NCBI RefSeq assembly: GCF_013002705.1
Contig: NZ_JABEND010000002.1
Location: forward strand, 1 to 64,000
Reading direction: 5' to 3'
Source: Nakamurella aerolata
Lineage (GTDB): Bacteria; Actinomycetota; Actinomycetes; Mycobacteriales; Nakamurellaceae
DNA: 64,000 nt
In this document: piece by piece, positions 31,394-39,948 of the stretch
How the letters are laid out: every line of letters begins with the position of its first letter
Position numbering within the stretch: position 1 is the first letter of the stretch
Notes under the pieces: model-generated
Databases searched by the model: none
Told to the model about the DNA's origin: nothing
Seen by the model: the letters and a program-made list of their open reading frames with translations, nothing else
Position numbers and translations under genes: made by a program

Positions 31394-32578
31394 TCAGGTA
31401 CCGAGCCTGCCGAGGGAGCCAAGGACGCTGCGGCGCAGCATGCCGACGGCGGCGCCGGCCGCCCATGCCTCGTCCGGCAGTGGCCGGACGAGCAACTCGC
31501 AGTCCATCGCGATCGACGAGAACGCATCCGCCGTCAGTTGCTCGCGGACCGCGTCGGTCCAGATCGGGGACGAGTGCACGCCTTCACCGGACAGGATCAC
31601 CAGGGCCGGGTTCATCAGGTTCACCAGTACGGCAAGGCCGCGACCGAGTGCGCGACCCGCTTCCCGGAAGACCTCCTTGAGTGGTTCGGACCCCGCCGTC
31701 GCCAGCCGGTAGGCCTCGGCGGCGGAGGAGATCGGTTGCCCGACAGCGTGTTCGGCTGCCCGGGCGATGGCCTCATCGTTCGCGACCGCCTGCACGCAGC
31801 CGACCCGGCCGCAGTCGCAGCGGGCGCCGTCGGCAGCCACCCTGATGTGTCCGAACTCGCCGGCTGCGCCGCTGACGCCGGTCCACAGGTCCCCGTCGAT
31901 GACCAGCCCGCAACCGATTCCGGCGCCAACTGTCACCACGGCGAACGAGTCGACACCGCGGCCGGCACCGAACCATTGTTCTGACAGGGCAAGGGAATTG
32001 ACGTCGTTCTCGACGGTGACCGGGAGGCCGGTCGCCGCTGTCAGTCGTCCGGCCAGTGGAACGGAGGGCCAGCGCAAGCTCGGCGAGAAGCGAACGACGC
32101 CGGTGGCGTTGTCGACGTGGCCGCCGATGCCGACGCCGATGCCGCAGGTGCGCTCGCGAGCCTGCGGAACCCGTTCGCGCAGATGGGCGACCAGGGCCGT
32201 GACGGTGCCGACGACCTCGTCCGGATCGGTGCCGTCGACAGGCTGTCTGACCGCAGCACACTGGTTTCCACCGAGATCGATCACCACCCCGATTACCTCG
32301 GTAGCCATCACCTTGACGCCGATCGAGAACTGCCGTTCCGGGATCACCTGCAGCGGGATCTGCGGACGGCCGGGACCGGCGGTGATCGGGGCGATCTCCT
32401 CGATGTAACCGGCGCTGAGCATCGGTTTCACCAGCTTGGTTACCGACGCCTGGGAAAGGCCGGTGGCGTTGGCGACATCCCGGCGACAGACAGGCCCGGT
32501 GGTGAGGATGGAGGTAAATACCTGGCCCGCAGTGCCAGTACGCACTTCGGTCGGCGGATGCTGCGTCGCCTGTGACAT
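31394..32578 (-). CDS. ROK family transcriptional regulator
   Basis: A 394-residue NagC/XylR-type repressor. The N-terminal winged helix (about 15-75) includes CRRDVANATGLSQASVTKLV. The ROK sugar-kinase-like domain follows, with VVIDLGG, GIGVGIGGHVD, TVENDVNSLAL and GVSGAAGEFGHIRV. The zinc motif reads CDCGRVGCVQA, keeping the cysteines but with glutamine where glutamate is usual. Such regulators are released by a sugar or sugar phosphate. Its position at the head of the glucan locus makes it the likely controller. The ATG at 32578 is preferred; a TTG at 32641 lies inside the proposed operator. Confidence 0.92.
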   Translation of the reverse strand: MSQATQHPPTEVRTGTAGQVFTSILTTGPVCRRDVANATGLSQASVTKLVKPMLSAGYIEEIAPITAGPGRPQIPLQVIPERQFSIGVKVMATEVIGVVIDLGGNQCAAVRQPVDGTDPDEVVGTVTALVAHLRERVPQARERTCGIGVGIGGHVDNATGVVRFSPSLRWPSVPLAGRLTAATGLPVTVENDVNSLALSEQWFGAGRGVDSFAVVTVGAGIGCGLVIDGDLWTGVSGAAGEFGHIRVAADGARCDCGRVGCVQAVANDEAIARAAEHAVGQPISSAAEAYRLATAGSEPLKEVFREAGRALGRGLAVLVNLMNPALVILSGEGVHSSPIWTDAVREQLTADAFSSIAMDCELLVRPLPDEAWAAGAAVGMLRRSVLGSLGRLGT

Positions 32579-32622
32579 GCCCACCACCGTCCTTGGTTGT
32601 GCCGACGAGCTGAGCATGGCGC

Positions 32623-32643
32623 ACTTGATAAATTTCGTCAAGT
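32623..32643 (-). promoter_or_regulatory. Inverted-repeat operator candidate for the ROK gene
   Basis: ACTTGA-N9-TCAAGT is a perfect six-base inverted repeat with an AT-rich centre, 45-65 bases upstream of the ROK ATG. On the minus strand it contains TTGACG, a plausible -35 box, so bound repressor would block RNA polymerase. The AT-rich spacer stands out in this GC-rich region. Autoregulation is inferred. Confidence 0.5.
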
Positions 32644-32838
32644 AACTATCTGGTGACGGTGGAGCCGGCCCGACCTATTCGAGGCTGGCGCCGATCGAGT
32701 TCTGGTTGGCCGTGGCCTCGCAGGCGGCACCACAGCGTGCACGGGCCCAGCCGGAGCGGTAGGTGACTTGCCTGCTGGCGGACATCGCGCCGCTCTGCGG
32801 CCTGGACCGTCGAACGTGACGTCAACGTCGGTTCGTTG

Positions 32839-32869
32839 GTCGGTTCGTGCGCTCTCAAGGCGAACCGAC
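32839..32869. other. Hairpin abutting the IS3 insertion point
   Basis: GTCGGTTCG (32839-32847) and CGAACCGAC (32861-32869) form a perfect nine-base stem with a 13-base loop, ending about eight bases before the left end of the first IS3 element. The 298 bases between the ROK gene and the element contain no gene I can support. Confidence 0.5.
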
Positions 32870-32932
32870 AGCACCTCTGAACCGTCCTGGTTCTCCCGGA
32901 GGGTGGGGTTCTAGCAAGGGAGACTGGGATCC

Positions 32933-33259
32933 ATGGCTGCACCGAGGAAGTTCGATCAGGAGACTCGTGATCGGGCGGTTCGGATGTATTCGGACCGGCT
33001 GGAGCGGTATGGCGAGTCCAAGCGTGAAGCACGTCGCCAGGTCGGTGCCGTGTTGGATGTCAACGAGGCATCGATTCGGAACTGGGTCGAGGCCGGTGAG
33101 CGGGCTGCGGGGACCCGGCCGGGGGTGTCACGTCCGGCTGATTCCGAAGAGGTGCGGGCGTTGAAGCGGCGGGTCGCCGAGCTGGAACGGGCGAACGAGA
33201 TCCTGAAGACCGCGAGCGCGTTTTTCGCTCAGGCGGAGCTCGACCGCCGACTCAAGTGA
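32933..33259 (+). CDS. IS3 transposase OrfA (HTH)
   Basis: A 108-residue helix-turn-helix protein typical of IS3 OrfA: FDQETRDRAVRMYSDRL, EASIRNWVEAGERAAG, then a leucine-zipper-like helix LKRRVAELERANEILKTAS. A slippery G-TTT-TTC at 33220-33226, in frame with the TTT and TTC codons, could allow a -1 shift into OrfB. The OrfB frame is open from that point, giving the OrfAB transposase. Confidence 0.93.
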   Translation: MAAPRKFDQETRDRAVRMYSDRLERYGESKREARRQVGAVLDVNEASIRNWVEAGERAAGTRPGVSRPADSEEVRALKRRVAELERANEILKTASAFFAQAELDRRLK

Positions 33260-34191
33260 TGGTGGCCTACATCAGCGCATACCCGGACCGGTTCGGCGTC
33301 GAGCCGATCTGTGCCGTGCTGTCCGAGCACGGCATGAAGATCGCGCCGTCCACCTACTACGACCACCTCGCCCGGCCGGTCAGCCAGGCGGTACTGGACG
33401 AGGCCTGCGCGGTCAACGCGGTGGTCGACGTCCATCGGGCGAACTGGTCGGTTTACGGCGTCCGCAAGATGTGGCATGCGCTACGGCACGCCGGCCACCA
33501 GGTCGGCCGGGACCAGGTCGGGCGGCTGATGGGCATCGCCGGCATCCACGGCGCGGTCCGCGGCCGGCACCACACCACGACCACCCGCCGCGACCAGACG
33601 GCGGTGCGCCATCCCGATCTGGTCAAGCGTGGCTGGACAGTGCCGGTGCGGCCGGACCAGCTGTGGGTGGCGGACTTTTCGTATGTGTGGACGCTAGCCG
33701 GGTTCTGCTACGTGTCGCTGGTCACCGACGTGTACTCACGGCGGATCCTGGGCTGGCGGGTGGCGGCCAATAGGCACACCGCTCTGGTCACCGCCGCTCT
33801 GCAACAGGCACTGTACATCCGCCGCCGAGATGATATCCGTTTCACTACAACGGGTTTAGTCCATCATTCGGATGCCGGCAGCCAGTACACCTCACTGGCC
33901 TTCACCCAGGAGCTGATCGATGCCGGGATCGCCGGTTCGATCGGGACGGTGGGTGACGCGCTGGACAACGCGCTGATGGAATCGACGATCGGGTTGCTCA
34001 AGACCGAGGCGATCAATGCCCGGGACCGGACCTGGACCTCGCGGGCCGAGGTCGAGTGGGAAGTCGCCCGCTGGATTCACTGGTACAACACGACCCGGCT
34101 GCACTCCTCGATCGGCTACACCCCGCCCATCGAGTACGAACAGCGCTACCGTGACCGCACCACCGCCGGCCCCGCCCGGGAGTCGGCGTAA
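33256..34191 (+). CDS. IS3 transposase OrfB (DDE integrase core)
   Basis: A 311-residue rve-type integrase domain in the -1 frame relative to OrfA. The DDE triad is visible: aspartate in LWVADFSYVW, aspartate in VHHSDAGSQYTS, glutamate in ALMESTIGLLKTE, followed by the IS3-typical YNTTRLHSSIGYTPP ending. The frame looks intact, so the element may still be mobile. Start is the GTG at 33256 or ATG at 33259, if not made only by frameshift. Confidence 0.95.
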   Translation: MMVAYISAYPDRFGVEPICAVLSEHGMKIAPSTYYDHLARPVSQAVLDEACAVNAVVDVHRANWSVYGVRKMWHALRHAGHQVGRDQVGRLMGIAGIHGAVRGRHHTTTTRRDQTAVRHPDLVKRGWTVPVRPDQLWVADFSYVWTLAGFCYVSLVTDVYSRRILGWRVAANRHTALVTAALQQALYIRRRDDIRFTTTGLVHHSDAGSQYTSLAFTQELIDAGIAGSIGTVGDALDNALMESTIGLLKTEAINARDRTWTSRAEVEWEVARWIHWYNTTRLHSSIGYTPPIEYEQRYRDRTTAGPARESA

Positions 34192-34399
34192 CTAACCCAC
34201 CCTCCGGACAATCCAGGACGGTTCAGCGACAGCACAGCCACCCGACCCCGACCGTCCGGGAAGCCGGGACACGTCACATGGCCTGTGCTGCGGGCGTGTC
34301 GAGTGGGTCGTCCAGGGGCGACGCAGGAGCGTCGACGCGACGTGCTGAGAGGTGGTTCCAGTCGAGCACTAGGACACCGGCTACAGGCATGGCGATAGG

Positions 34400-35341
34400 T
34401 CAGGAACGGCGTCGCTCCCTGCGCAGGAGGGAGCGCAGAGTCTCGGCGTTCGCGTAGCCGACCCGTAGCGCGATCTCGGCGGAGGTGAGGTCCGTGGTTG
34501 CTGAGAGGTGCCGAGCTCGTTCGATGCGAAGCCGTTGGACGAAGCCGAGCGGAGTGAGGTTGAGCGCCGCACGGACTCGTCGTTCGAGGGTGCGCCGGCT
34601 GGTGCCGAGTGACTGCGCGACGAAGGCGACGTTGAACGGTTCGTCCAGGCGGGCGCGCACGAAGCGTTCGAACTCGACGACGATCGGGTCCTCGTGCCGG
34701 AGATGTTCGTAGGCGACGAAGGCCGCCTGCGACGGACGCTCGTCGATGATGAGGAGCTTGGCGACATGTTGGGCCAGGTCGGGGCTGATCGATCGCACGA
34801 GTGAGAGCGCGAGGTCGATGTGGGCGAACGCGGCGCCGGCGGTGACGAGGTTCCCGTCGACCACGACCATGGTGTCGAGATCGAGGGCGACGGTCGGATA
34901 GCGCTTCAGGAACTCCGGCCCCAGAAACCAGCTGGTCGTCGCCCGCCGATGATCCATCCGTCCGGTCTCGGCGACAGCGAACACGCCGGTGCACGCCGCG
35001 GCGATCCGGGTGGTCGCGTCGTCGAGGCGCCCGAGCGAGGCGATGACCGAACGAGCATCTCGGCTCTGGAGGGCGTCGTTGGTAGCGGCGGCCGTGAGGG
35101 TTCCAAGCGCAGGGACGACGACCACGTCGAACTCTGCGGACTCCGACAGCGGGTGGTCCACCGACAGGGTCATCGATGCCGTCGTGGTCACTCTCCGTTT
35201 CGGTCCGAGGATGGCGAGTTCGATCGGGTCGATCCGCGGGTCGACATCGCCGCGGGCTCCGTCGGCCACCCGCACGATGTCGATGACCGACGCGACAGCC
35301 GAACCGAAGCAGCCGTCGATCGCGATGAGTCCGATACGCAT
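34400..35341 (-). CDS. GlxA-type AraC regulator with DJ-1/PfpI domain
   Basis: A 313-residue regulator. Residues 1-180 are a DJ-1/PfpI-like domain (IGLIAIDGCFGSAVASVIDI, VVVPALGT, and a cysteine in AAACTGVFAVAETG). Residues about 215-313 are an AraC-type DNA-binding pair of helix-turn-helices (VAFVAQSLGTSRRTLERRV, then SAEIALRVGYANAETLRSLL). It is divergent from the monooxygenase gene, with a 107-base shared intergenic region that contains a CGTATACG palindrome at 35365-35372. It likely controls the monooxygenase and heme-binding-like genes. The ATG at 35341 is preferred over an upstream extension. Confidence 0.9.
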   Translation of the reverse strand: MRIGLIAIDGCFGSAVASVIDIVRVADGARGDVDPRIDPIELAILGPKRRVTTTASMTLSVDHPLSESAEFDVVVVPALGTLTAAATNDALQSRDARSVIASLGRLDDATTRIAAACTGVFAVAETGRMDHRRATTSWFLGPEFLKRYPTVALDLDTMVVVDGNLVTAGAAFAHIDLALSLVRSISPDLAQHVAKLLIIDERPSQAAFVAYEHLRHEDPIVVEFERFVRARLDEPFNVAFVAQSLGTSRRTLERRVRAALNLTPLGFVQRLRIERARHLSATTDLTSAEIALRVGYANAETLRSLLRRERRRS

Positions 35342-35448
35342 GGCGTGAACAATAGCAATACTGTCGTATACGCCACTTCTCACATGCCCTTGCTCGTCAT
35401 ACGCTGAACTCGTCCCACGAAGAACCCCGACGTCAAGGAGAGTCCCTC

Positions 35449-35760
35449 ATGTCCACACCCGCATCACTTCCGTATGCCTTCGTCGCCAAGATCGTCGCGG
35501 CCGATGGACAGCACGACGCGCTCGCCGATCTGCTCGCCGGCGCTGTCGCCCTCGCCAACGAAGAAGTAGGAACGATTGTCTGGTTCGCGGTCAGGACCCA
35601 CGCCGACACCTTCTGGATCTTCGATGCATTCCCCGACGAGGCCGCTCGCGACGCCCACGCCAACGGCGCCATCGTCGCAGCCCTGACGGCCAACCAGCAC
35701 CTCCTCGGCGCAGCACCCGAGATCCTGCCGGCCGACGTCCTCGCGTCCAAGCTCCCGTAG
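35449..35760 (+). CDS. ABM-domain (quinol) monooxygenase
   Basis: A 103-residue dimeric alpha+beta-barrel protein of the antibiotic-biosynthesis-monooxygenase family: VAKIVAADGQHDALADLLAG, EEVGTIVWFAVRTHADTFWI, and FPDEAARDAHANGAI. Such cofactor-free enzymes oxidise quinols or are detoxification partners. A clear AAGGAG-type site precedes the ATG. Its last 120 bases recur as two separate fragments farther right in the island, at 36384 and 42101. Confidence 0.85.
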   Translation: MSTPASLPYAFVAKIVAADGQHDALADLLAGAVALANEEVGTIVWFAVRTHADTFWIFDAFPDEAARDAHANGAIVAALTANQHLLGAAPEILPADVLASKLP

Positions 35761-35891
35761 TCCGCCCACGCACGTTCGCAACGCGAAGCACAACACGAGC
35801 GCTGTCGGTCACAAACTCAACAGGCAAACCAACGGGCGGCTCTGGAGCGGCTCGAGCCACAAAGCGCACGCCACATTCGAAGGAGCAATTG

Positions 35892-36302
35892 ATGCTATCT
35901 ATTCCTACATTGTCGTTGGACGACGCCAAACGTGTCATCGCGGCAGCAGAAGCTGAATCCAGCACGCAGGGTCAGCCCAGTAACATCGCCGTCGTCGATG
36001 CCGGCGGCAATCTCGTCGCTCACGTACGGATGGACGGAGCGTGGCTGGGCAGCATCGACATCTCGATCAACAAAGCCTTCACGGCCCGCGCGTTCGACAC
36101 AGCCACCAAAGACCTCGGCGACCTCGCCCAACCCGGTGAGCAGTTCTACGGCATCCACGCCTCCAACGACGGTCGGGTGATGATCTTCGCCGGTGGCATC
36201 CCGCTCGAGCGCGACGGCCAGGTCGTCGGCGCCGTCGGCGTCAGCGGAGGAACCGGCGTCCAAGACCAGGCCGTCGCCGAAGCCGCCGCCAGCGCCTTCT
36301 GA
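35892..36302 (+). CDS. GlcG/HbpS-type heme-binding-like protein
   Basis: A 136-residue protein of the GlcG/HbpS family. Family features: LDDAKRVIAAAEAES, IAVVDAGGNLVAHVRMDGAW, SINKAFTARAF, and GIPLERDGQVVGAVGVSGGTG. HbpS of Streptomyces binds heme and signals redox stress; other members accompany oxidoreductases with no known role. The ATG at 35892 has AAGGAG at 35880-35885. It sits 131 bases after the monooxygenase and is probably co-transcribed. Confidence 0.88.
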   Translation: MLSIPTLSLDDAKRVIAAAEAESSTQGQPSNIAVVDAGGNLVAHVRMDGAWLGSIDISINKAFTARAFDTATKDLGDLAQPGEQFYGIHASNDGRVMIFAGGIPLERDGQVVGAVGVSGGTGVQDQAVAEAAASAF

Positions 36303-36383
36303 GACCGACCCGCACCGAACCCGGCCCCCGGCCGGCACGGGGCTGGATGCGTGCGTCGTCGACGTAGACGGTCACGGCTCGGA

Positions 36384-36441
36384 CCTGACGGCCAACCAGC
36401 ACCTCCTCGGCGCAGCACCCGAGATCATGGCGGCCGACGTC
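36384..36441 (+). pseudogene. Duplicated fragment of the ABM monooxygenase gene (left half)
   Basis: These 58 bases match 35682-35739 inside the intact monooxygenase gene at all but two positions, ending at its GACGTC. The similarity stops exactly where the IS21 remnant begins (TGTCCGCG at 36442). The continuation of the gene end appears at 42101-42141. Confidence 0.85.
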
Positions 36442-36766
36442 TGTCCGCGTACTACCTCATGTGTCGCTCCTCGTACGACCTGACGTGTAGGTCGGTCTCG
36501 GCGAGTTGAGTCGCTCTTCGCCCTGTGCTGGGTCACCCTGTTGACGCCGAAGTAGAACGGACCCCTTTGTGCCGGAGTGGGAGTCCATAGCGACGTAGCC
36601 TGGCGAGTTCCTCGGTGAGCCGGCCGCGTTGGTGAGCGTCCTTCAGGCGGGTGACCCACTGGGTCGCGGTCGCGAATAACACCCGGTGCCCGGCCTAGGC
36701 GGCTTTGATCCCGAGCCCGACTGCGAGGTGGGTTTTGCCGACCCCTCGGTCTCCGTCACAGGTCCG
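36442..36766 (-). pseudogene. IS21-family remnant with broken istB ATPase gene
   Basis: On the minus strand 36544-36766 reads as an IstB helper ATPase fragment: Walker A GDRGVGKTHLAVGLGIKAA, an amber stop, then AGHRVLFATATQWVTRLKDA and RGRLTEELARLRRYGL. The N-terminal part, the Walker B region and all of istA are missing. The left edge starts TGTCCGCG at 36442, like an IS21 end with short internal TGTCG/TGTAGG repeats. It is a dead remnant that has broken the duplicated monooxygenase fragment. Confidence 0.8.
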
Positions 36767-37397
36767 ACTCGACGTGGCGGCGTCGCTCGAACGGATGGTC
36801 GCGCATTTTCTCGGCGAGGCCGTTGCCGACGATGCGGTGCGCGGCGGTAGATGGTTTTCGTTCCGCCTGACTGGTGACGCACGCCGTGAACTCCTGCGCT
36901 ACGCCGAGGCGCGGGTACGCGTGGAGGACTTCATCGACGAAGTTCGCGGAGAGGACATCGGATCGCGCCCCGGTGATGTCGAGCCCTGTGGCCGATTCGA
37001 GGAGGTAGCCCTCAAAGTCCATTTCGGGGTCCACCGACGGCCAGTTGTGCCTCACGATCACCTCCATGACGCGCTGTCGCCTTGATTTCGGCCACCCTGC
37101 CCCGGCGGTCAGCGCGACCGCGGCGTGGCCTCCTGCTTCCTCGTAGGACAGCGTATGATTGTCGAACGCCTCTGTAGTGCCCAAGTCGTGAAGTAGTGCC
37201 GCGACAAGGAGCAGTTCCTCATCGAAGCCGGTCCGGCACTCCATTGCTGCAATGCCGCGCGCCCAATACCAGGACCGCATGGCGTGATTGAGCATCGCGG
37301 CACTGTGGTAGTCACCCGCCAGTCGGGACGCTGCCGCAGCCACGGGGGTGCTCGGAGGCGCAACATCTTTCATCTGCATTGGCCATTCTTCTTTCAT
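36756..37397 (-). CDS. HD-domain protein, cyanamide-hydratase-like
   Basis: A 213-residue HD-fold metal hydrolase. NHAMRSWYWARGIA supplies the first histidine, and LLVAALLHDLGTTEAF carries the HD pair with the LHD-GTT context seen in cyanamide-hydratase-like proteins. LSYEEAGGHAAVAL and VIVRHNWPSVDPEMDFEGYLL follow. The substrate is unknown. The ATG at 37397 fits conserved sequence. The stop lies at the edge of the IS21 remnant, so the last residues may derive from that junction. The coding sequence otherwise appears intact. Confidence 0.78.
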   Translation of the reverse strand: MKEEWPMQMKDVAPPSTPVAAAASRLAGDYHSAAMLNHAMRSWYWARGIAAMECRTGFDEELLLVAALLHDLGTTEAFDNHTLSYEEAGGHAAVALTAGAGWPKSRRQRVMEVIVRHNWPSVDPEMDFEGYLLESATGLDITGARSDVLSANFVDEVLHAYPRLGVAQEFTACVTSQAERKPSTAAHRIVGNGLAEKMRDHPFERRRHVESDL

Positions 37398-37399
37398 CG

Positions 37400-37612
37400 C
37401 GTGTTCCACTCCCACTGCGCTTGAAAACATCCATCGGCTCCAGCGGAGCGTCTTCGGCCTTGACCCAGCCGCCGGATTGCTCGCCGTTCCAACTGGCGTA
37501 CCCCTGGTCGACGACGTGCTCCACGCCGCTCGAGGTCGCTGCCGCGCTCAGCCAGCCGTGGGCTCACACAACGCCCCAGTACACCGCTATCACCGGCTAC
37601 GAGCACCCGCAT
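37400..37612 (-). pseudogene. Fragment of an NAD-dependent epimerase/dehydratase gene
   Basis: The minus strand starts like an extended SDR: MRVLVAGDSGVLGRCVSPRL, an N-terminal glycine-rich NAD site. A jump of frame then leads into DQGYASWNGEQSGGWVKAED, a stretch found later in such epimerases. The intervening several tens of codons and the rest of the enzyme are absent, so this is a deleted gene. Together with the upstream 165 bases it fills the gap between the HD gene and the hydrolase operon. Confidence 0.6.
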
Positions 37613-37687
37613 GCCGATCCCCCTCCACGAAAGCAGTAATTGCCGAACGCACGCTCGCACGACGTCGACGCTCGTAGCCAGGGCGAA

Positions 37688-37703
37688 GTTGTCCCAGGAC
37701 AAC
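37688..37703. promoter_or_regulatory. Operator candidate before the hydrolase-MFS operon
   Basis: GTTGTCC-CA-GGACAAC is a seven-base inverted repeat with a two-base centre, 75-90 bases upstream of the alpha/beta hydrolase ATG. The last gene of the operon encodes an XRE-type regulator that could bind here. This rests on symmetry and position. Confidence 0.4.
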
Positions 37704-37777
37704 GCGGGCCTGGTTGCCCCCGAGCGAATTCCGGACGCTGTCCATAGATACGACGCGACTAGGGAAAGAAGACACAC

Positions 37778-38575
37778 ATGAAATCTATGGCCACGGTGGA
37801 CGGAGTCCGTATCCCTTACGAGCAGGCCGGCGACGGACCTGGTCTGGTCCTGGTCCACGGCACCGGGCCAGGCGCGAATATCGCTTTCGGGCATCTGCTC
37901 GGCGAGCTGCAGAAGTCCTTCACAGTCGTGATGCCGGACCTTTCCGGAACGCCAGTCGTCGAAGACGGCGACGCCGAGCTCACGGTCGAACTGCTGGCCG
38001 CGCAGGTCCTTGGAGTCGCAGATGCCAGCGGAATGTCGGACTTCGTCGTCCTCGGATTCTCCCTGGGCGGCCCCGTCGCCGTCACCGTCGCGGCCGCAGC
38101 GCCGTATCGGGTGAACGGCCTGGTGGTGGCGGCCGGCTGGGCCAAGACAGCAGACGACCCCTACCTGTCCCTGCTGTACGACGTGTGGCTACGGACGGCC
38201 TCCGACGCCGATGCCTTCGGCAGGTTCTCCACCCTCACCGGGTTCAGTCCGGCGCACTTGGCCGGGATGCCCCATGCGGAGGTCGAGGCTCTGGTGCCGA
38301 ACCTGGCCCCGAACTCCGCGCTTATGCGGCAGATCCGGCTGGGTTCGCGCATCGACGTCACCACGTACGCGCAGCGAGTCAGCGTCCCGACGCTGCTGAT
38401 CGCCGGCCGCCACGACGCGACCATCCCTCCGCACGCCGTCGCCGCCCTCGCCCGGCTGATACCCGACAGTCGCACGTCCACGCTGGAAAGCGGGCACGTG
38501 ATGACGTTCGAGAGACCGGACGAGTTCACCGCGCTGGTCTCAAACTTCGCCGTCGCGCTTCCCAGCAAGCCGTGA
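37778..38575 (+). CDS. Alpha/beta hydrolase
   Basis: A 265-residue alpha/beta-fold hydrolase. The oxyanion region is [10 protein letters not shown], the nucleophile serine lies in [10 protein letters not shown], the acid in [10 protein letters not shown], and the histidine in [11 protein letters not shown]. Length and motif spacing are normal for small esterase/lactonase/haloperoxidase-like enzymes, and the substrate is unknown. The stop overlaps the GTG of the MFS gene. The ATG at 37778 follows a GAAAGAAG ribosome site; an in-frame ATG three codons on is possible. Confidence 0.88.
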   Translation: MKSMATVDGVRIPYEQAGDGPGLVLVHGTGPGANIAFGHLLGELQKSFTVVMPDLSGTPVVEDGDAELTVELLAAQVLGVADASGMSDFVVLGFSLGGPVAVTVAAAAPYRVNGLVVAAGWAKTADDPYLSLLYDVWLRTASDADAFGRFSTLTGFSPAHLAGMPHAEVEALVPNLAPNSALMRQIRLGSRIDVTTYAQRVSVPTLLIAGRHDATIPPHAVAALARLIPDSRTSTLESGHVMTFERPDEFTALVSNFAVALPSKP

Positions 38576-39948
38576 CTCCCCGGTCGCTCCCACCGATCGT
38601 CGCACTTGCGCTGTCCTCGGCGATCACGTCGCTGGACTTCACGATCATTTACCTCGCGATCCCGCACATCCAGACGGCGCTGCACGCATCGGTCGGCGAT
38701 ACACAGTGGGTAGCGGCGGCCTACGCTGTCGCCTACGGCGGGTTCCTTCTGCTCGGCGGTCGGCTCGCCGATGCCTACGGCGCGAGACGCTGCTTCACCA
38801 TGGGTCTGTGCTTGTTCGGGCTCAGTTCCGTGGCCGGCGGTCTCGCGCCCAGCCTGCCGGTGCTCATCACGGGGCGCGTCGGCCAGGGGCTGGGCGCGGC
38901 CATCCTGTTCCCGGCCACGCTCGCAATGCTCCACCAGCACTACACCCGCACTGCCGCGAAACAACGTGCGGTGTCGGTGTGGGCAGCGGCCGGGTCGGGC
39001 GGCCTGATCGCAGGCACCGTCCTCGGCGGACTCCTCACCCAGCTCACCAGCTGGCGTGCCGTCATGCTGGTCAACATCCCACTGGTCCTGGCGACGCTGC
39101 TGGCCGCGCGGCGAGCGGTGGCCGGCCCGGTGGGGCCTGCGAGCCCGCGGGACGCGGCCCGTCATGGGATCAGCGCGTCGTCGTGGGTCGGCTCTGCGGC
39201 AGCGGCGATCGTCACCGCATCGGCGTGCCTGCTCATGCTACGAGCCGGGTCGTGGGGACTGGGATCGCAGACTTGGGCTGTGCTCGTGACTGCCGCGACC
39301 GCTGCCTGCGCGGCGCGGGCCCTGGCCGCGCGAACCGGGTTCAACCTGGTCCCCGCGCGGGTGGTCGCGGTCCCCGACGTCCTGGCCGCGACCATCCGGG
39401 GGACCGTCTTCATGGGCGCGTTCGGCACCGTCTACTACTTGCTGTCGCTCGACCTCCAGACCATCCGGGGGATCTCCCCGCTGCTGGCAGGCGCTGCGCT
39501 CATCCCCGGATCAGTCGGCGGCATCTTCGGCTCGGCACTAGCCAACCGGCTCCTGCACGACCACAGCCCCCGATCCGTGTCACGCGCCGCCATGATCGCC
39601 GGAGGCGTGGGACTGGCCGGGGTCGCGGCCGCGGTGACCGCGCCTCTACCGGTGCTCTTGCTCGCGCTGATGATCGCCAGCGTGGCTCAGGGAGTCGCGT
39701 ACACCTCCATCTTCGCTCTCGCCGGGAGCGGTGTCGCACCCGCCGACCAGGGCGTGGCGACCGGCCTGGCCGGCACCGGCCAGCAGGTCGGCAGCGCGGT
39801 CGGCCTCGCAGTCGCGGCTCTGTGCGTGCAGGCGACCGCGACCACCAGCGCCCCACAATTGGGCGTCGTCCTCACGCTGGCCATCGGCGCGGCATTCCTG
39901 TTACTCAGCGGCGTTGCGGGTCGCTGCGGACGTAGGCTTCTCCGATGA
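38572..39948 (+). CDS. MFS transporter (DHA2-like drug efflux)
   Basis: A 458-residue major facilitator with 12-14 hydrophobic segments. Motif A appears as [12 protein letters not shown], the DHA2-like start as [20 protein letters not shown], and antiporter motif C-like sequence in [21 protein letters not shown]. It is a proton-coupled efflux pump by family. The GTG start overlaps the hydrolase stop and its stop overlaps the regulator start, so the three form one coupled operon, probably for resistance to or export of a hydrolysed compound. Confidence 0.9.
   Translation: MTPRSLPPIVALALSSAITSLDFTIIYLAIPHIQTALHASVGDTQWVAAAYAVAYGGFLLLGGRLADAYGARRCFTMGLCLFGLSSVAGGLAPSLPVLITGRVGQGLGAAILFPATLAMLHQHYTRTAAKQRAVSVWAAAGSGGLIAGTVLGGLLTQLTSWRAVMLVNIPLVLATLLAARRAVAGPVGPASPRDAARHGISASSWVGSAAAAIVTASACLLMLRAGSWGLGSQTWAVLVTAATAACAARALAARTGFNLVPARVVAVPDVLAATIRGTVFMGAFGTVYYLLSLDLQTIRGISPLLAGAALIPGSVGGIFGSALANRLLHDHSPRSVSRAAMIAGGVGLAGVAAAVTAPLPVLLLALMIASVAQGVAYTSIFALAGSGVAPADQGVATGLAGTGQQVGSAVGLAVAALCVQATATTSAPQLGVVLTLAIGAAFLLLSGVAGRCGRRLLR

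Larger units (their letters stand above)
32877..34226 (+). mobile_element. IS3-family insertion sequence, complete (about 1350 bp)
   Basis: Imperfect terminal inverted repeats of 31 bases (CTGAACCGTCCTGG outermost; 27 of 31 match) lie at 32877-32907 and 34196-34226 and enclose two overlapping transposase frames. No clean 3-5 bp target duplication touches the ends. A nine-base direct repeat CGACAGCAC sits two bases outside the left end (32866-32874) and directly outside the right end (34227-34235). Confidence 0.9.
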
